Below are positions 50,294 to 59,672 of a stretch of DNA of 62,706 bases, in pieces. Numbering within the stretch: the stretch's first letter is position 1; each line of letters begins with the position of its first letter. This DNA is from an uncultured beta proteobacterium. Lineage in GTDB: Bacteria; Pseudomonadota; Gammaproteobacteria; Burkholderiales; Burkholderiaceae. The translations under genes were made by a program, and so were the position numbers. The stretch lies in the NCBI GenBank assembly GCA_903871735.1, contig CAIQHU010000178.1:1-62706 (forward strand), written 5' to 3'. Under the pieces are notes generated by a model that saw nothing but the letters and a program-made list of their open reading frames with translations, was not told where the DNA came from and searched no databases.

Positions 50294-51409
50294 TTAGGGT
50301 AAAAGATTAGTAAACGGATGCGTCAAGGTTTCTTGCATTAACTCATCGGAAGTTTTTTGGGAGTATTTTTTGGCACTATTTTTGATTGCTTGAACTAAAT
50401 CTTGAGCTGGGTAGCCTTGTTTTTCTAGTTGTGTGATGAGTTGTTTTTCAACAGGTTCAACTTGCTTACGCCAACGCTGCTGTTCTGTTGGACTCAGAGT
50501 AATAAACTCCATACCATTTTGTTGAAATGCTTCACATCCGCGAGCACCAGCAAGGCCATAAAACAGTTGTGCACCTGCCTGCGCCAATGAGCGTAGCCAC
50601 TGGTTAAAAATTGGTTTGAGTGCAGGTGTTAATTGGTTAAAAAAATGATGAGATAAACCGTACTCTAAATTAACACGTACTAAGTTAGCTGACGTTCGGT
50701 AATTTGCAAAACGGTATAAACCTACTGTATGAGCGGCGCTATCAGAGATAGAGATAGCAAAGACCTCTTGACTCTCGAATTGTTTTTTTGCTTCTGGAGT
50801 ACTACAGCCTATGGGTAGTGCTCCAAGGGCTTTAAATAGATCCGACTCAACACCGTTACTACAAGCAATTTTTTGTCCCTGTAGATCTTCGAGGGTTCGG
50901 ATAGGTTCTCGGCTAAAGAGATTGTATTCACTAGTTGCAACCATGCGACCCATCAAGACACCTTGGCGCTCAAAATCAGCCTTAAAGTATTCATGATAGA
51001 GTTCTTCGGAGACTGCTGTTGCGGCTTCTGCGCTATCAAAAATAAAAGGTAAGCTGAGTGCTTGGGCTGCTGGGAAAAGAGTTGCATCCCAAGCTGAGTA
51101 GACTGGGCACATATCTGTTAGGCCGGATTGAAGAGCTTGAATACCAGCGCGTTCAGGATGTAAGGACCCATCCCAAAAGGCTTGTACTTGAATAGCTCCT
51201 TGGGTCATTTCGGTGAGGCGCTTAAAGGCCGGCTCAAAAACATCTACGACAGCCGGCGAGGATCCGGGAATATGGGCGCTAACCTTGAGAGTGATTGACT
51301 GACGATGAGCTGGGATGGCCTGCTCAATATTTAACCAAGCCCGAGACTGAGTTGTTTTTGATAAAACCTCGCTCACAGAATCATTACCAGAAATTTGTCT
51401 TGGGTTCAT
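50294..51409 (-). CDS. TRAP-type (DctP-family) solute-binding protein lacking a signal peptide
   Basis: The 371-residue protein has the DctP fold features: TLKVSAHIPGSSPAVVDVFEPAFKR, then WDGSLHPERAGIQALQSGLTDM, the GRMVATSEYNLFSREPIRTLEDLQGQKI hinge, and WRKQVEPVEKQLITQLEKQG at the C-terminus. The first 40 residues are polar (MNPRQISGNDSVSEVLSKTT) with no hydrophobic stretch, so export is not evident. No DctQ or DctM membrane gene lies nearby. It directly follows the Bug-protein gene (3 bases). It may be a cytoplasmic binding or sensing protein, or may have lost its leader. Confidence 0.82.
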   Translation of the reverse strand: MNPRQISGNDSVSEVLSKTTQSRAWLNIEQAIPAHRQSITLKVSAHIPGSSPAVVDVFEPAFKRLTEMTQGAIQVQAFWDGSLHPERAGIQALQSGLTDMCPVYSAWDATLFPAAQALSLPFIFDSAEAATAVSEELYHEYFKADFERQGVLMGRMVATSEYNLFSREPIRTLEDLQGQKIACSNGVESDLFKALGALPIGCSTPEAKKQFESQEVFAISISDSAAHTVGLYRFANYRTSANLVRVNLEYGLSHHFFNQLTPALKPIFNQWLRSLAQAGAQLFYGLAGARGCEAFQQNGMEFITLSPTEQQRWRKQVEPVEKQLITQLEKQGYPAQDLVQAIKNSAKKYSQKTSDELMQETLTHPFTNLLP

Positions 51410-51412
51410 ACT

Positions 51413-52447
51413 TTAATCACTCTCTTTCATATTTGCTTCTTTCACAATGTTGGCATATCGAGATATTTCTGCTTGATAGTATTTAGCAAACTCTGCTGGT
51501 GATGAGCCGACAATCCGAAAGCCTTGCTCTTCGAGTTGAGTTCGAATAGATGGTTTTTGGAGAATTTTTTGTGTACTTAGATAAATACGTTGCACAATCG
51601 CATCAGGAGTTTTAGCTGGTAAAAAAACCCCGAGCCACGTTTCAATTTCCATTCCAGGAAATCCTAGTTCAGCCGTGGTTGGGATGTTAGGAGCCATGGC
51701 GGATCGTTTGCTTGACATAATCGCTAGGGGGCGAAGTTTACCGCTTTTTAAATGTTGGTTTGCAAGTGAAACACTAGGAAACATCGCATCTACCTGACCA
51801 GCAACAACGTCTGTGAGCGCTTGAGCGGTTGACTTATAGGGGACATGTAAGAGATTTATTTTGGCGCTAATTTTAAGTGTCTCACCGGCAAACTGTCCGA
51901 CACTGCCATTACCCCAGGACGAATAATTCAGCTTACCCGGTTGTTTTTTTGCTAGATCGATTAACTCTTGTAAAGTATTTACAGGAACCTTGGGATTTAC
52001 TACAACCACAACGGGTGTTGAGCCGATGACGGTTACTGGAATAAAGTCTTTACGAGGATCGTAATTTAATTTACCCATAGAAGGGTTTATCACAATGGAG
52101 GTTGATTCCATCATGATTACGTAGCCATCTGGTTTCGCACGTGCAAACTGTTCCTCACCAATTACACCATTGGCACCTGGCTTGTTATCGATCACAATTG
52201 GTTGGCCGAGTTCCTCCGTGAGTGATGGCGTAATAATTCTCGCTAGGATGTCGGTAGTTCCGCCGGCAGCCATTGGGATTAAGATGGTTATTGGCCGATT
52301 CGGATAGTTCTCGACTGGTTGAGCTTGAGCAAAGTTTATTAATAAGCTAGAAAATCCAGCGAGTAGTGCGTAACAAATAATACCCAAGTTGGTCTTATTC
52401 GTAGGTGTGTGATTTTTCGTCCAGTTATATATTTTCCAGCTAAACAT
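51413..52447 (-). CDS. Bug-family (TctC-type) tripartite tricarboxylate transporter binding protein
   Basis: The 344-residue protein belongs to the Bug family that is expanded in Burkholderiales. A long N-terminal region with a hydrophobic signal (about 20-41, IICYALLAGFSSLLINFAQA) precedes the mature domain that begins NYPNRPITILIPMAAGGTTD. The segments GANGVIGEEQFARAKPDGYV and LNYSSWGNGSVGQFAGE line the ligand cleft. Bug proteins bind carboxylic acids in the periplasm; the ligand here is unknown. It is the first gene of an operon with the TRAP-type protein and the dehydrogenase, with no TctA/TctB membrane genes nearby. Confidence 0.9.
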   Translation of the reverse strand: MFSWKIYNWTKNHTPTNKTNLGIICYALLAGFSSLLINFAQAQPVENYPNRPITILIPMAAGGTTDILARIITPSLTEELGQPIVIDNKPGANGVIGEEQFARAKPDGYVIMMESTSIVINPSMGKLNYDPRKDFIPVTVIGSTPVVVVVNPKVPVNTLQELIDLAKKQPGKLNYSSWGNGSVGQFAGETLKISAKINLLHVPYKSTAQALTDVVAGQVDAMFPSVSLANQHLKSGKLRPLAIMSSKRSAMAPNIPTTAELGFPGMEIETWLGVFLPAKTPDAIVQRIYLSTQKILQKPSIRTQLEEQGFRIVGSSPAEFAKYYQAEISRYANIVKEANMKESD

Positions 52448-52489
52448 TTTTTATCTCCTATTTTTTATTTTGCGTAAAGTTAGGATTGT

Positions 52490-52541
52490 ATTGTAAGGGT
52501 TTTGATTTAGATAATCTAAAAATTGTAGGCGTTTTGATTCA
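52490..52541. repeat. Imperfect direct repeat upstream of the Bug-protein operon
   Basis: ATTGTAAGGGTTTTGATTTA (52490-52509) and ATTGTAGGCGTTTTGATTCA (52522-52541) match at 17 of 20 positions with a 32-base period. The core ATTGTAGGC is shared with the tandem repeat at 49278-49311. Confidence 0.55.
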
Positions 52542-52624
52542 ATACGACTAAAAATAAAGCTCAGAAAATAGCGTGCAATAGTCAATATTTTAGGATAATG
52601 AGTATTACTTAATTGTCCAAAAAT

Positions 52625-54229
52625 ATGATTGCCATTAACGAGTTTCGATTACCGATTGATCACCCTCCAGAGGCCCTTGAAATAGGTATTTTGAAGAGAC
52701 TAGAGATTCCTTTGACAGATTTAATTCGTTTTGAGGTATTTAAGCGTAGTCATGATGCTAGAAAAAATATCGCGTTAACTTTTAGTTACACACTACATAT
52801 TTCTGTCCGAGATGAAGCGGCCGTATTGGCTAAGTGGGCGCATGATCAGCATATTAGACCGGCGCCTGATACTAAATACAAGCCTGTTACCAAGGCCAGT
52901 GGCGAAAAAAAATTACAGCCAGTTGTAATTGGTTTTGGACCATGTGGAATATTTGCGGCACTAATCTTAGCGCAAAGTGGTTTTAAGCCGATCGTGTTGG
53001 AACGTGGCAAGCCAGTTCGAGAGAGAACACAAGATACTTGGGATTTATGGCGTCGACATGTATTGCACCCTGAATCGAATGTTCAGTTTGGCGAGGGTGG
53101 TGCTGGGCTTTTTTCTGATGGTAAGTTGTATAGTCAAATTAAAGATCCGCACTTTTATGGCCGAAAAGTGATTGATGAATTTATCAAAGCAGGCGCACCT
53201 GCAGAAATTGCTTACGTTGCCAAGCCACATATTGGAACTTTCCGATTAGTTGGAGTGGTTGAGCGGATGCGCAAAGAGATTATTGCTCTTGGCGGAGAGA
53301 TTCGTTTCTCTAGTAAAGTCTCAGAATTTTTAATAGAGGACCAGGCGATTCGCGGGGTCATACTAGAGGATGGGCAGGAGGTCTTGAGTGATCAGGTTGT
53401 TCTAGCTTTGGGGCACAGCTCTCGGGATACTTTTTACGCTTTGCAGCGTGCAGGAGTGTTTTTAGAGCCCAAGCCATTTTCGGTAGGCTTTCGGATTGAG
53501 CACCCGCAGTCTTTGATTGATCGTGCTAGGCTCGGCAAATTTGCTGGTAACCCATTAATTGGGGCGGCTGATTATAAGCTCGTTCATCATGCAAAAAATG
53601 GTCGATCGGTTTATAGTTTTTGTATGTGTCCAGGCGGGACGGTTGTAGCGGCGACCTCTGAAGCAAATCAGGTTGTTACAAACGGGATGAGTCAATATTC
53701 GCGGAATGAACGTAATGCTAACGCTGGGATTGTCGTTGGTATTACACCCACTGATTATCCTGGTGGGGCATTAGCTGGAATTGAATTTCAGCGTCAGCTT
53801 GAGGCGCGAGCATTTGTTCTTGGTGGTTCGACTTATGAGGCTCCTGGCCAACTAGTCGGGGATTTTTTAGAAGGTAAACCATCGACAGGATGGGGTCAAG
53901 TTATTCCGTCCTATAAGCCTGGGGTTCACTTAACCGATTTAGCGCGTAGTTTGCCAGGTTATGCGATTGATGCGATGCGTGAGGCGATTGTCGCTTTTGA
54001 TAAAAAGATCAAGGGTTTTGCGATGTACGATGCTGTTTTAACGGGGATTGAGACGAGAACTTCTGCCCCGTTACGGATTACTAGAGGGCTTAATTATCAA
54101 AGTCTGAATACGCAGGGGTTATATCCAGCTGGAGAGGGGGCTGGGTATGCTGGAGGGATTTTATCTGCAGGTGTTGATGGTATTAAGGTGGCGCAGGCAG
54201 TTGCCCTTGATTATGAGCAAAAGTCTTAG
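52625..54229 (+). CDS. FAD-dependent dehydrogenase of the COG2509 type
   Basis: The 534-residue flavoprotein (from ATG 52625; a TTG at 52613 would add four residues) has an N-terminal ~90-residue domain with no catalytic motif, then the FAD motif VVIGFGPCGIFAALILAQSG near residue 100. Further segments are NVQFGEGGAGLFSDGKLYSQIKDP and, at the C-terminus, GLYPAGEGAGYAGGILSAGVDGI. Proteins of this group are widespread and annotated only as uncharacterised FAD-utilising dehydrogenases. It stands alone and is followed by a strong terminator. Confidence 0.88.
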   Translation: MIAINEFRLPIDHPPEALEIGILKRLEIPLTDLIRFEVFKRSHDARKNIALTFSYTLHISVRDEAAVLAKWAHDQHIRPAPDTKYKPVTKASGEKKLQPVVIGFGPCGIFAALILAQSGFKPIVLERGKPVRERTQDTWDLWRRHVLHPESNVQFGEGGAGLFSDGKLYSQIKDPHFYGRKVIDEFIKAGAPAEIAYVAKPHIGTFRLVGVVERMRKEIIALGGEIRFSSKVSEFLIEDQAIRGVILEDGQEVLSDQVVLALGHSSRDTFYALQRAGVFLEPKPFSVGFRIEHPQSLIDRARLGKFAGNPLIGAADYKLVHHAKNGRSVYSFCMCPGGTVVAATSEANQVVTNGMSQYSRNERNANAGIVVGITPTDYPGGALAGIEFQRQLEARAFVLGGSTYEAPGQLVGDFLEGKPSTGWGQVIPSYKPGVHLTDLARSLPGYAIDAMREAIVAFDKKIKGFAMYDAVLTGIETRTSAPLRITRGLNYQSLNTQGLYPAGEGAGYAGGILSAGVDGIKVAQAVALDYEQKS

Positions 54230-54272
54230 TGAGCCTATCAAAGACCCATCAGCCATGTAAGGGATAAAAAGT

Positions 54273-54299
54273 AAAACAGGAGCAAAGTGCTCCTGTTTT
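54273..54299. terminator. Bidirectional intrinsic terminator
   Basis: A perfect 12-base stem (AAAACAGGAGCA / TGCTCCTGTTTT) with a 3-base AAG loop has A-run and T-run at its two ends, so it can end transcripts from both directions. It lies after the FAD dehydrogenase and before the converging small ORF. Confidence 0.9.
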
Positions 54300-54369
54300 G
54301 GAAATTTGTTGTAGCTAATGAGCGAATTTGGAGAAACTCTATGAATAGGGTTGCTCGTTCATGAAATTC

Positions 54370-54609
54370 CTAATGGACGGTCATTTCTCCATGAGCAGCA
54401 TTTCCAAAACCCATAACCTTAAAGGATAATTCGTTATATTCTTCTTGAGTGACTGGTTGTTGTCCTCGCGCCGTTCTACGTCGGTTAAATAGGTCGAGTT
54501 CCTGTACGCTGTTCGTTGCGTTTAACATGTTGACTGAATTTCTAGGTAAATCGCTTGATTTCATTCTGCTCTCCATATTTGCAAGTAGACTAGAAACTCT
54601 TTGATTCAT
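54370..54609 (-). CDS. Small hypothetical protein
   Basis: This 79-residue frame (ATG 54609) or 64-residue frame (ATG 54564, preceded by GGAG at 7 bases) encodes a polar, charged protein with no membrane segment. It contains ELDLFNRRRTARGQQPVTQEEYNELSFKVMGF, which looks like a real short helical domain. It ends near a bidirectional terminator, which supports a real transcript. I do not recognise a family. The ribosome-site evidence favours the shorter form. Confidence 0.5.
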   Translation of the reverse strand: MNQRVSSLLANMESRMKSSDLPRNSVNMLNATNSVQELDLFNRRRTARGQQPVTQEEYNELSFKVMGFGNAAHGEMTVH

Positions 54610-54756
54610 CAAAACAGTGACATTGTCTTATGTATTCAACGCAGTCAAACTAATAAAGTTGACAAAAGCATTAAAGAAGAGAGAAGATTGATTTTTTTGT
54701 AAGTTATTGAATAATATAAATTTTATTGAATTTGATTAAAAGGATCTGATTTTTAG

Positions 54757-57342
54757 ATGAAAATTTTTCGATTAATTTTGATCTCAGTAAGCATTTTTTT
54801 AGTACTAACGCTTGGGGGCTTCGTGTATGTTTCTCACCAGTTACCGAGCTGGGCGAAGAAGTTTACTATCGATTATGCCCATTCGATGGGTTATCTACTT
54901 GATTTTAATGAATTAAAGGTAAGTTTTTTGAGTCCAAGTCTCTCCGTGACTGGTCTTCAAATTAAAACTGTAGATGCGCAAGAGCCCATCCTCAATTTGC
55001 CGTCGATTGGGATTCAATTTCAATGGTATCCCTTACTAAATCGAAGGTTAGAAATCGATGCGATTCAACTAACTAGCCCCCAAGTATTTTTATCCCGCTC
55101 AGAATCTGACTGGAACTGGTTAAAAATGATTGATCGCATCAAAGACCAAGTTGGTGCTCTGAGAAAAAAAGATGCGCCGCCCTCCCAGCCATGGTTATTT
55201 TTAATTCAGGACATTCATTTGACTCAGGGGATCTTACAGATTGACGATCTCAAGCAGTCCTATCGCATGCAATTACCAGCAATTGATTTACGTTTAAAGC
55301 AGGTTCGTAATTTTAATCAGGCAAGTCAGCCTGGTCATATTGAGTCAGATTATGCGATTGAACTAGGCGAAGTGATCGTTCCTATTCCGAACTCGCAAGA
55401 GTTATTGGAACTTGGTAAAGTTAGTATAGACGGTGACATAGACTTTGAGCAGGCGCAGCAAATACGCCTGAATGTGCAACTAAAAATAGCTGATGGCTTA
55501 GTTAAAGCGAAGACGGTATTCCAGTTAGACACGAAAGATATCAATAGCGAAATCGAGTTCGAACGTCTTGATCTAACCCCCTTTGTACGTCTGCATGCGC
55601 CGCACATATTGAAAAATGACCAGACTGGAAATATCTCTGGACAGGTAAAGGCAGCATATCAAGAGCAGGCTTTAAAACTATCAGGTGGAATTGATGTTCG
55701 TGCGCTTGATTTAGTACCTTGGTTTGATGTGTTGAAAACTGCCCAGCCTCTGATTGCAAAGTCAGGTTTGGCGGATGGGAAGTTGCAATTTGATTATCAG
55801 CCAAAGTCCTTGCAGATAAAGGCAGATTTGGGTATTTCTAAGCTGCAAGTATTTGAGATAGATCAGAAGAGTGAGTTAATTGCATGGCAGAGAGCGGACT
55901 TGCGTAAGATTGATTTTTTCATGCAGGATAAAGTTCCTCAATACTTGCATGTGGAGTCAGTAAAAGTTGATGGCTTATCTGGCAAGTTGACGATTTATGA
56001 CGATAAGACAACGAATATTGGCCGTCTTTTTAAACCCGCCGGAGTTTCTATCAAAGAACCTGCTCAGGGTTCATTAAATAGTCCTGAAGTTGCAAATACT
56101 ACTCAAGTAAATAAACCTCTAGACAATAGTAATCCGCGTCCTAAACAATCTGAGTCAGCAATGCAATTCAATATGCAAGTCTTGGCTATTACAAAAGGAA
56201 AAATTGATTTTACGGATTATGCTGTTAAGCCCAATTTCAAAACAGAGATTCATGATTTTCATGGAACCTTGGTCGGCGTATCAACACAACCTAAGCGTTA
56301 TGCAACAGCAGCATTTAAAGGCTTGATTGATGAGTCAGGCGATATGCAACTACGCGGGCAGATTGCATTTGAAAACCCCCGGCGTAATAACGAAATTAGT
56401 CTTTCTTTTCGCCGGGTACCTTTATCGTCGATTAATCCCTATTACACAAATTTTGCAGGATATACAGTTCTTAGCGGAACTATTTCATACGATTCATTTT
56501 ACCGTGTCCGGGATGGCCAGTTAGAGGGTGATAATCGCTTTGTCCTCAATCAAATGAAACTGGGTGAGCCTATTCCTGGATTTAAGGGGCGTAATATTCC
56601 ATTACGATTACTGGTGGCATTATTAGAAGACAGTGACGGCTTGATCGATCTAGATTTACGGGTTGCTGGTGACATTGACCAACCGGATTTTCAGGTAAGT
56701 TCTTTATTATGGGATGCTTTTTTTAAGATTGTTGAGAATATTGTTAAAGCGCCCTTTCGACTCTTAGCACGATTAGTTGGGATCGAGAATTTTCCAGGAA
56801 TTTTTTTTGAGGCAGGGTCAGATCAACTCAGACCGTCGGAACTTTTAAAATTGGAGCGAATGATTGCAGTTCTTGCCAAACGACCTAAACTCGTATTGCA
56901 GATTCATGGTTCTTATGATCCGGTTGCAGATCAAGCTAAATTAGCCGCTGACCGTGTGACTAGACAACTACTCCAGCTTGGGGGATTTCCAATTAGTCAG
57001 CAAGAGCCATTACCTGATTTACCTCTTGCTGATGGGCGTATACAACAGGCGGTATTAAAGATGTATGCCGCTAAAAATTTGACAGTGCCTCCTGATTTAA
57101 AGCTGATTTCAGGAGTTGCTGGCGAGTCAAATTGGCGAATTTTATATCGTGAGCTGATCGCTAAAGAAGTTGTTTCAGAGGAATCCCTAATGACCCTAGC
57201 AAGCAATCGAGCACAGGCGACTAAAAAAGTAATCTTAGAAAAAAATTCAAGCATCGAACAGCAAATTACTTTAGGGGGTTTACAAAAAGATCTGATCACC
57301 AAGGATGGAGTTGGTATCGGAATTAATGCATCCACGCAGTGA
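54757..57342 (+). CDS. DUF748/AsmA-like envelope protein
   Basis: The 861-residue protein has an N-terminal membrane anchor (about 4-26) and then a long periplasmic region with repeated beta-rich segments, including the AsmA-like start DYAHSMGYLLDFNELKVSFLSPSLSVTGLQI. A second block with FTDYAVKPNFKTEIHDFHGTLVG and PYYTNFAGYTVLSGTISYD marks DUF748. The C-terminal part has an OmpA-like segment (FEAGSDQLRPSELLKLERMIAVLAKRP). Such proteins are related to AsmA/TamB and may bridge inner and outer membranes for lipid transport. It is a single gene. Confidence 0.85.
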   Translation: MKIFRLILISVSIFLVLTLGGFVYVSHQLPSWAKKFTIDYAHSMGYLLDFNELKVSFLSPSLSVTGLQIKTVDAQEPILNLPSIGIQFQWYPLLNRRLEIDAIQLTSPQVFLSRSESDWNWLKMIDRIKDQVGALRKKDAPPSQPWLFLIQDIHLTQGILQIDDLKQSYRMQLPAIDLRLKQVRNFNQASQPGHIESDYAIELGEVIVPIPNSQELLELGKVSIDGDIDFEQAQQIRLNVQLKIADGLVKAKTVFQLDTKDINSEIEFERLDLTPFVRLHAPHILKNDQTGNISGQVKAAYQEQALKLSGGIDVRALDLVPWFDVLKTAQPLIAKSGLADGKLQFDYQPKSLQIKADLGISKLQVFEIDQKSELIAWQRADLRKIDFFMQDKVPQYLHVESVKVDGLSGKLTIYDDKTTNIGRLFKPAGVSIKEPAQGSLNSPEVANTTQVNKPLDNSNPRPKQSESAMQFNMQVLAITKGKIDFTDYAVKPNFKTEIHDFHGTLVGVSTQPKRYATAAFKGLIDESGDMQLRGQIAFENPRRNNEISLSFRRVPLSSINPYYTNFAGYTVLSGTISYDSFYRVRDGQLEGDNRFVLNQMKLGEPIPGFKGRNIPLRLLVALLEDSDGLIDLDLRVAGDIDQPDFQVSSLLWDAFFKIVENIVKAPFRLLARLVGIENFPGIFFEAGSDQLRPSELLKLERMIAVLAKRPKLVLQIHGSYDPVADQAKLAADRVTRQLLQLGGFPISQQEPLPDLPLADGRIQQAVLKMYAAKNLTVPPDLKLISGVAGESNWRILYRELIAKEVVSEESLMTLASNRAQATKKVILEKNSSIEQQITLGGLQKDLITKDGVGIGINASTQ

Positions 57343-57430
57343 TTACCAGTTCATCGTGGGTTAAGACTCAGACTGCTATATTGAGTAAAGCCGATGCATA
57401 GTTGCGGACAAATCTTTTACTTAAGTATTG

Positions 57431-58459
57431 TTATTTACACTGAGTTTTCAAAAGCTGATCGAGTAGGGGGAAGACATGCCGAGCGTTACCTTCGTAGATT
57501 TTCTGACGATCAGCACTTGACAGTTGATTCTGCGATTCAATATATCGTTTGGTATCGTCAAAATAAAATCCTGTTTGTGGATCAATACCGCGAACTGCTC
57601 CGATCATTTCAGAAGCAAATAAAATATTTTTTACTGGCATGACTTCCGTCAACAGGTTAATACCGGGTTGGTGGTAAACGCATGTATCGAAAAAAATATT
57701 TTTTAAAAGGTGTTCAGCTAAAAGCGGCTTTTTTAACTCTTGAGCTAGTCCGCGAAACCTTCCCCAGTGGTATGGCACTGCTCCACCTCCATGCGGAATT
57801 AAAAATTTAAGGGCTGGAAACTGGTTAAATAAATCGCCCGTTAAGCATTGCATAAAGGCAGTTGTATCCGCATTGAGATAATGCGCCCCTGTTGTATGAA
57901 AGCAAGGATTACAACTCGTGCTTACATGAATCATAGCGGGGACTTGGTATTCGACCATCGTTTCATAAATGGGGAACCAATATGGATCAGTTAATGGTGG
58001 GTCTTGCCAGTAGCCGCCTGAAGGGTCAGGATTTAGATTTAATCCCACAAAACCATATTCAGTAATACATTTTTTTATTTCAGGAATTGATGTTTTAGGA
58101 TCAACTCCTTTTGACTGAGGGAGCATTGCTGCGCCGACAAAATTCTCAGGAAATAGTTGGCAAACTCGGTAAATGAGTTCGTTGCAAATAGCTGCCCAAG
58201 TAATTGAGGTATTTAAATCACCAATATGGTGGGCCATAAAACTTGCGCGGGGTGAGAAGATCGTTAGATCACTTCCCCTTTCTTGCATTTTCAGTAATTG
58301 ATTTTTTTCAATTGACTCACGAAGTTCATCATCTGAAATCTTTAAATCTGCTATCTTGGGTCCTAGAGCTGGGGTATTTAAATTAGCAATTTGCAAATTA
58401 CGCCAATTTTCTAAAGCTGCAGGAGATGTTGTGTAATGGCCATGGCAGTCAATAATCAT
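57431..58459 (-). CDS. ligJ: LigJ-type 4-oxalomesaconate hydratase (amidohydrolase superfamily)
   Basis: The 342-residue protein (ATG 58459, MIIDCHGHYTTSPAALENW) closely resembles LigJ of the protocatechuate 4,5-cleavage / gallate pathway, which hydrates 4-oxalomesaconate to 4-carboxy-4-hydroxy-2-oxoadipate. Visible features are the HxH metal motif (His6, His8), SPRASFMAHHIGDLN, MIHVSTSCNPCFHTTGAHYLNADT, the IPHGGGAVPYHWGRFRGL motif and FASEMIGAVRGIDP. A reading frame reaching to 58525 would add 22 residues with no family match. No other lig or gal genes are in the window, so it is an isolated pathway gene here. Confidence 0.85.
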   Translation of the reverse strand: MIIDCHGHYTTSPAALENWRNLQIANLNTPALGPKIADLKISDDELRESIEKNQLLKMQERGSDLTIFSPRASFMAHHIGDLNTSITWAAICNELIYRVCQLFPENFVGAAMLPQSKGVDPKTSIPEIKKCITEYGFVGLNLNPDPSGGYWQDPPLTDPYWFPIYETMVEYQVPAMIHVSTSCNPCFHTTGAHYLNADTTAFMQCLTGDLFNQFPALKFLIPHGGGAVPYHWGRFRGLAQELKKPLLAEHLLKNIFFDTCVYHQPGINLLTEVMPVKNILFASEMIGAVRGIDPQTGFYFDDTKRYIESQNQLSSADRQKIYEGNARHVFPLLDQLLKTQCK

Positions 58460-58592
58460 GGTTTTCTTTCTATTATCGTAAAGAATATCAATATTGATTA
58501 TTTTAATTGATTCTTCAAAAATCAAAAATCATCATTACAATCAACTGGTTTAAGGGTGGTATAACTAAACTACTATTGCATATGAAGCACTT

Positions 58593-59672
58593 ATGGATGG
58601 ATTACGATTAATCAATTTTTTTGTGACTAGCGGTAAGTTTCAGCGAGGTTTACTGTATGCCTTGTGCTGTTTTTTTACGCTACCCAATTGGGCTTGGCCC
58701 TCTGCGTTGACTGCCTCGCCCCTCGCCCAAAATATATTGACTAGTAAACAAATTGAGGCCTTGTCCAAAGTCACCTGCCCTGAATTTCCTAAGATGGTAT
58801 CTAGATATCAACAGCGCTTTGCGCAACCTATTCGTATTTGGAGTCAGGCGTATTTAACTAAGGTGAATTATTCAACGGTTTTTTATCCCTTTTCTGGGCC
58901 GGATGTTGTGACAATTTTGTCGATGTTCCCTCGGGCTGATTATTTGGTATTGGTGGCAGACCAATTACCGGAATATCAAGTCATCCAGAGCCCTTTAGAA
59001 GCGGCGGGCACCACCTCTGAATTTGAATGTGGGATGTTAGAGCAATTCTCTCAAAGAGGCTACTACTTTACCAATGATTTAATTGGCAAGAACGGACCTA
59101 AGCCGCGATTCATTCAACTCTTAATCTACAACATTGCCTTTTCGGGCGCCAAGATTTTACAAATACAAATGATCACCGTAAATAGTACGGGACTGATCCT
59201 TTCTACGGAATCAGGACAACAACCGAGTGGGCTACGCTTTACACTTCGGACTAAAGATGGTCGTCTGACGACGGTAGACTATATCCAAGCTGACTTATCT
59301 AATCGCAGGCTAATGAGTCAGCCACAGTTAGTCAAGGCCTTTGAACGCAAGTCTACAGAAGTTGTTTTTATTAAGTCAGCGTCACACCTATTACAAAACC
59401 AGCAATTTTCTGTCATGCAGGAAATACTTGTAAGACAAGCGAAGTGGGTTATTCAAGACGAAACAGGCATTGATATAACGCCTTTGTCAGCCAACTTTGA
59501 CTTAGAATTATTTGGACGATTTCTTCAGCCAAGCCGTTTATGGCTCAAAAGCTCTGCTGCTGAGCGATTAGTTACTTATTATGCTGGGCATTCGAAGTCG
59601 GGGGATTTACCTTTTAGTTTAGGATATCAAAAAATAGGTGGTTCAGTTTTATTGATAGGTGAAAAAAAATAG
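58593..59672 (+). CDS. Secreted protein of unknown function
   Basis: The 359-residue protein is not one I recognise. It has a long N-terminal signal (hydrophobic about 19-42, GLLYALCCFFTLPNWAWPSAL) with a plausible cleavage near ALTA-S. The mature part has two cysteines (CPEF near 62 and ECGML near 144) that could form one disulphide. The segment YPFSGPDVVTILSMFPRADYLVLVADQLP is recognisably structured. Its stop directly abuts the stop of the convergent M23 peptidase gene. It could be an envelope enzyme or binding protein; no catalytic motif was identified. Confidence 0.75.
   Translation: MDGLRLINFFVTSGKFQRGLLYALCCFFTLPNWAWPSALTASPLAQNILTSKQIEALSKVTCPEFPKMVSRYQQRFAQPIRIWSQAYLTKVNYSTVFYPFSGPDVVTILSMFPRADYLVLVADQLPEYQVIQSPLEAAGTTSEFECGMLEQFSQRGYYFTNDLIGKNGPKPRFIQLLIYNIAFSGAKILQIQMITVNSTGLILSTESGQQPSGLRFTLRTKDGRLTTVDYIQADLSNRRLMSQPQLVKAFERKSTEVVFIKSASHLLQNQQFSVMQEILVRQAKWVIQDETGIDITPLSANFDLELFGRFLQPSRLWLKSSAAERLVTYYAGHSKSGDLPFSLGYQKIGGSVLLIGEKK

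Noticed and set aside
54601..54756. Possible promoter region or small RNA before the DUF748 gene
   Set aside because: The region is very AT-rich and no convincing -35/-10 pair or stable fold was found, so nothing is claimed.
57394..57642. 82-residue plus-strand frame opposite ligJ
   Set aside because: It lies almost wholly opposite the conserved C-terminal part of ligJ and has no features of its own.
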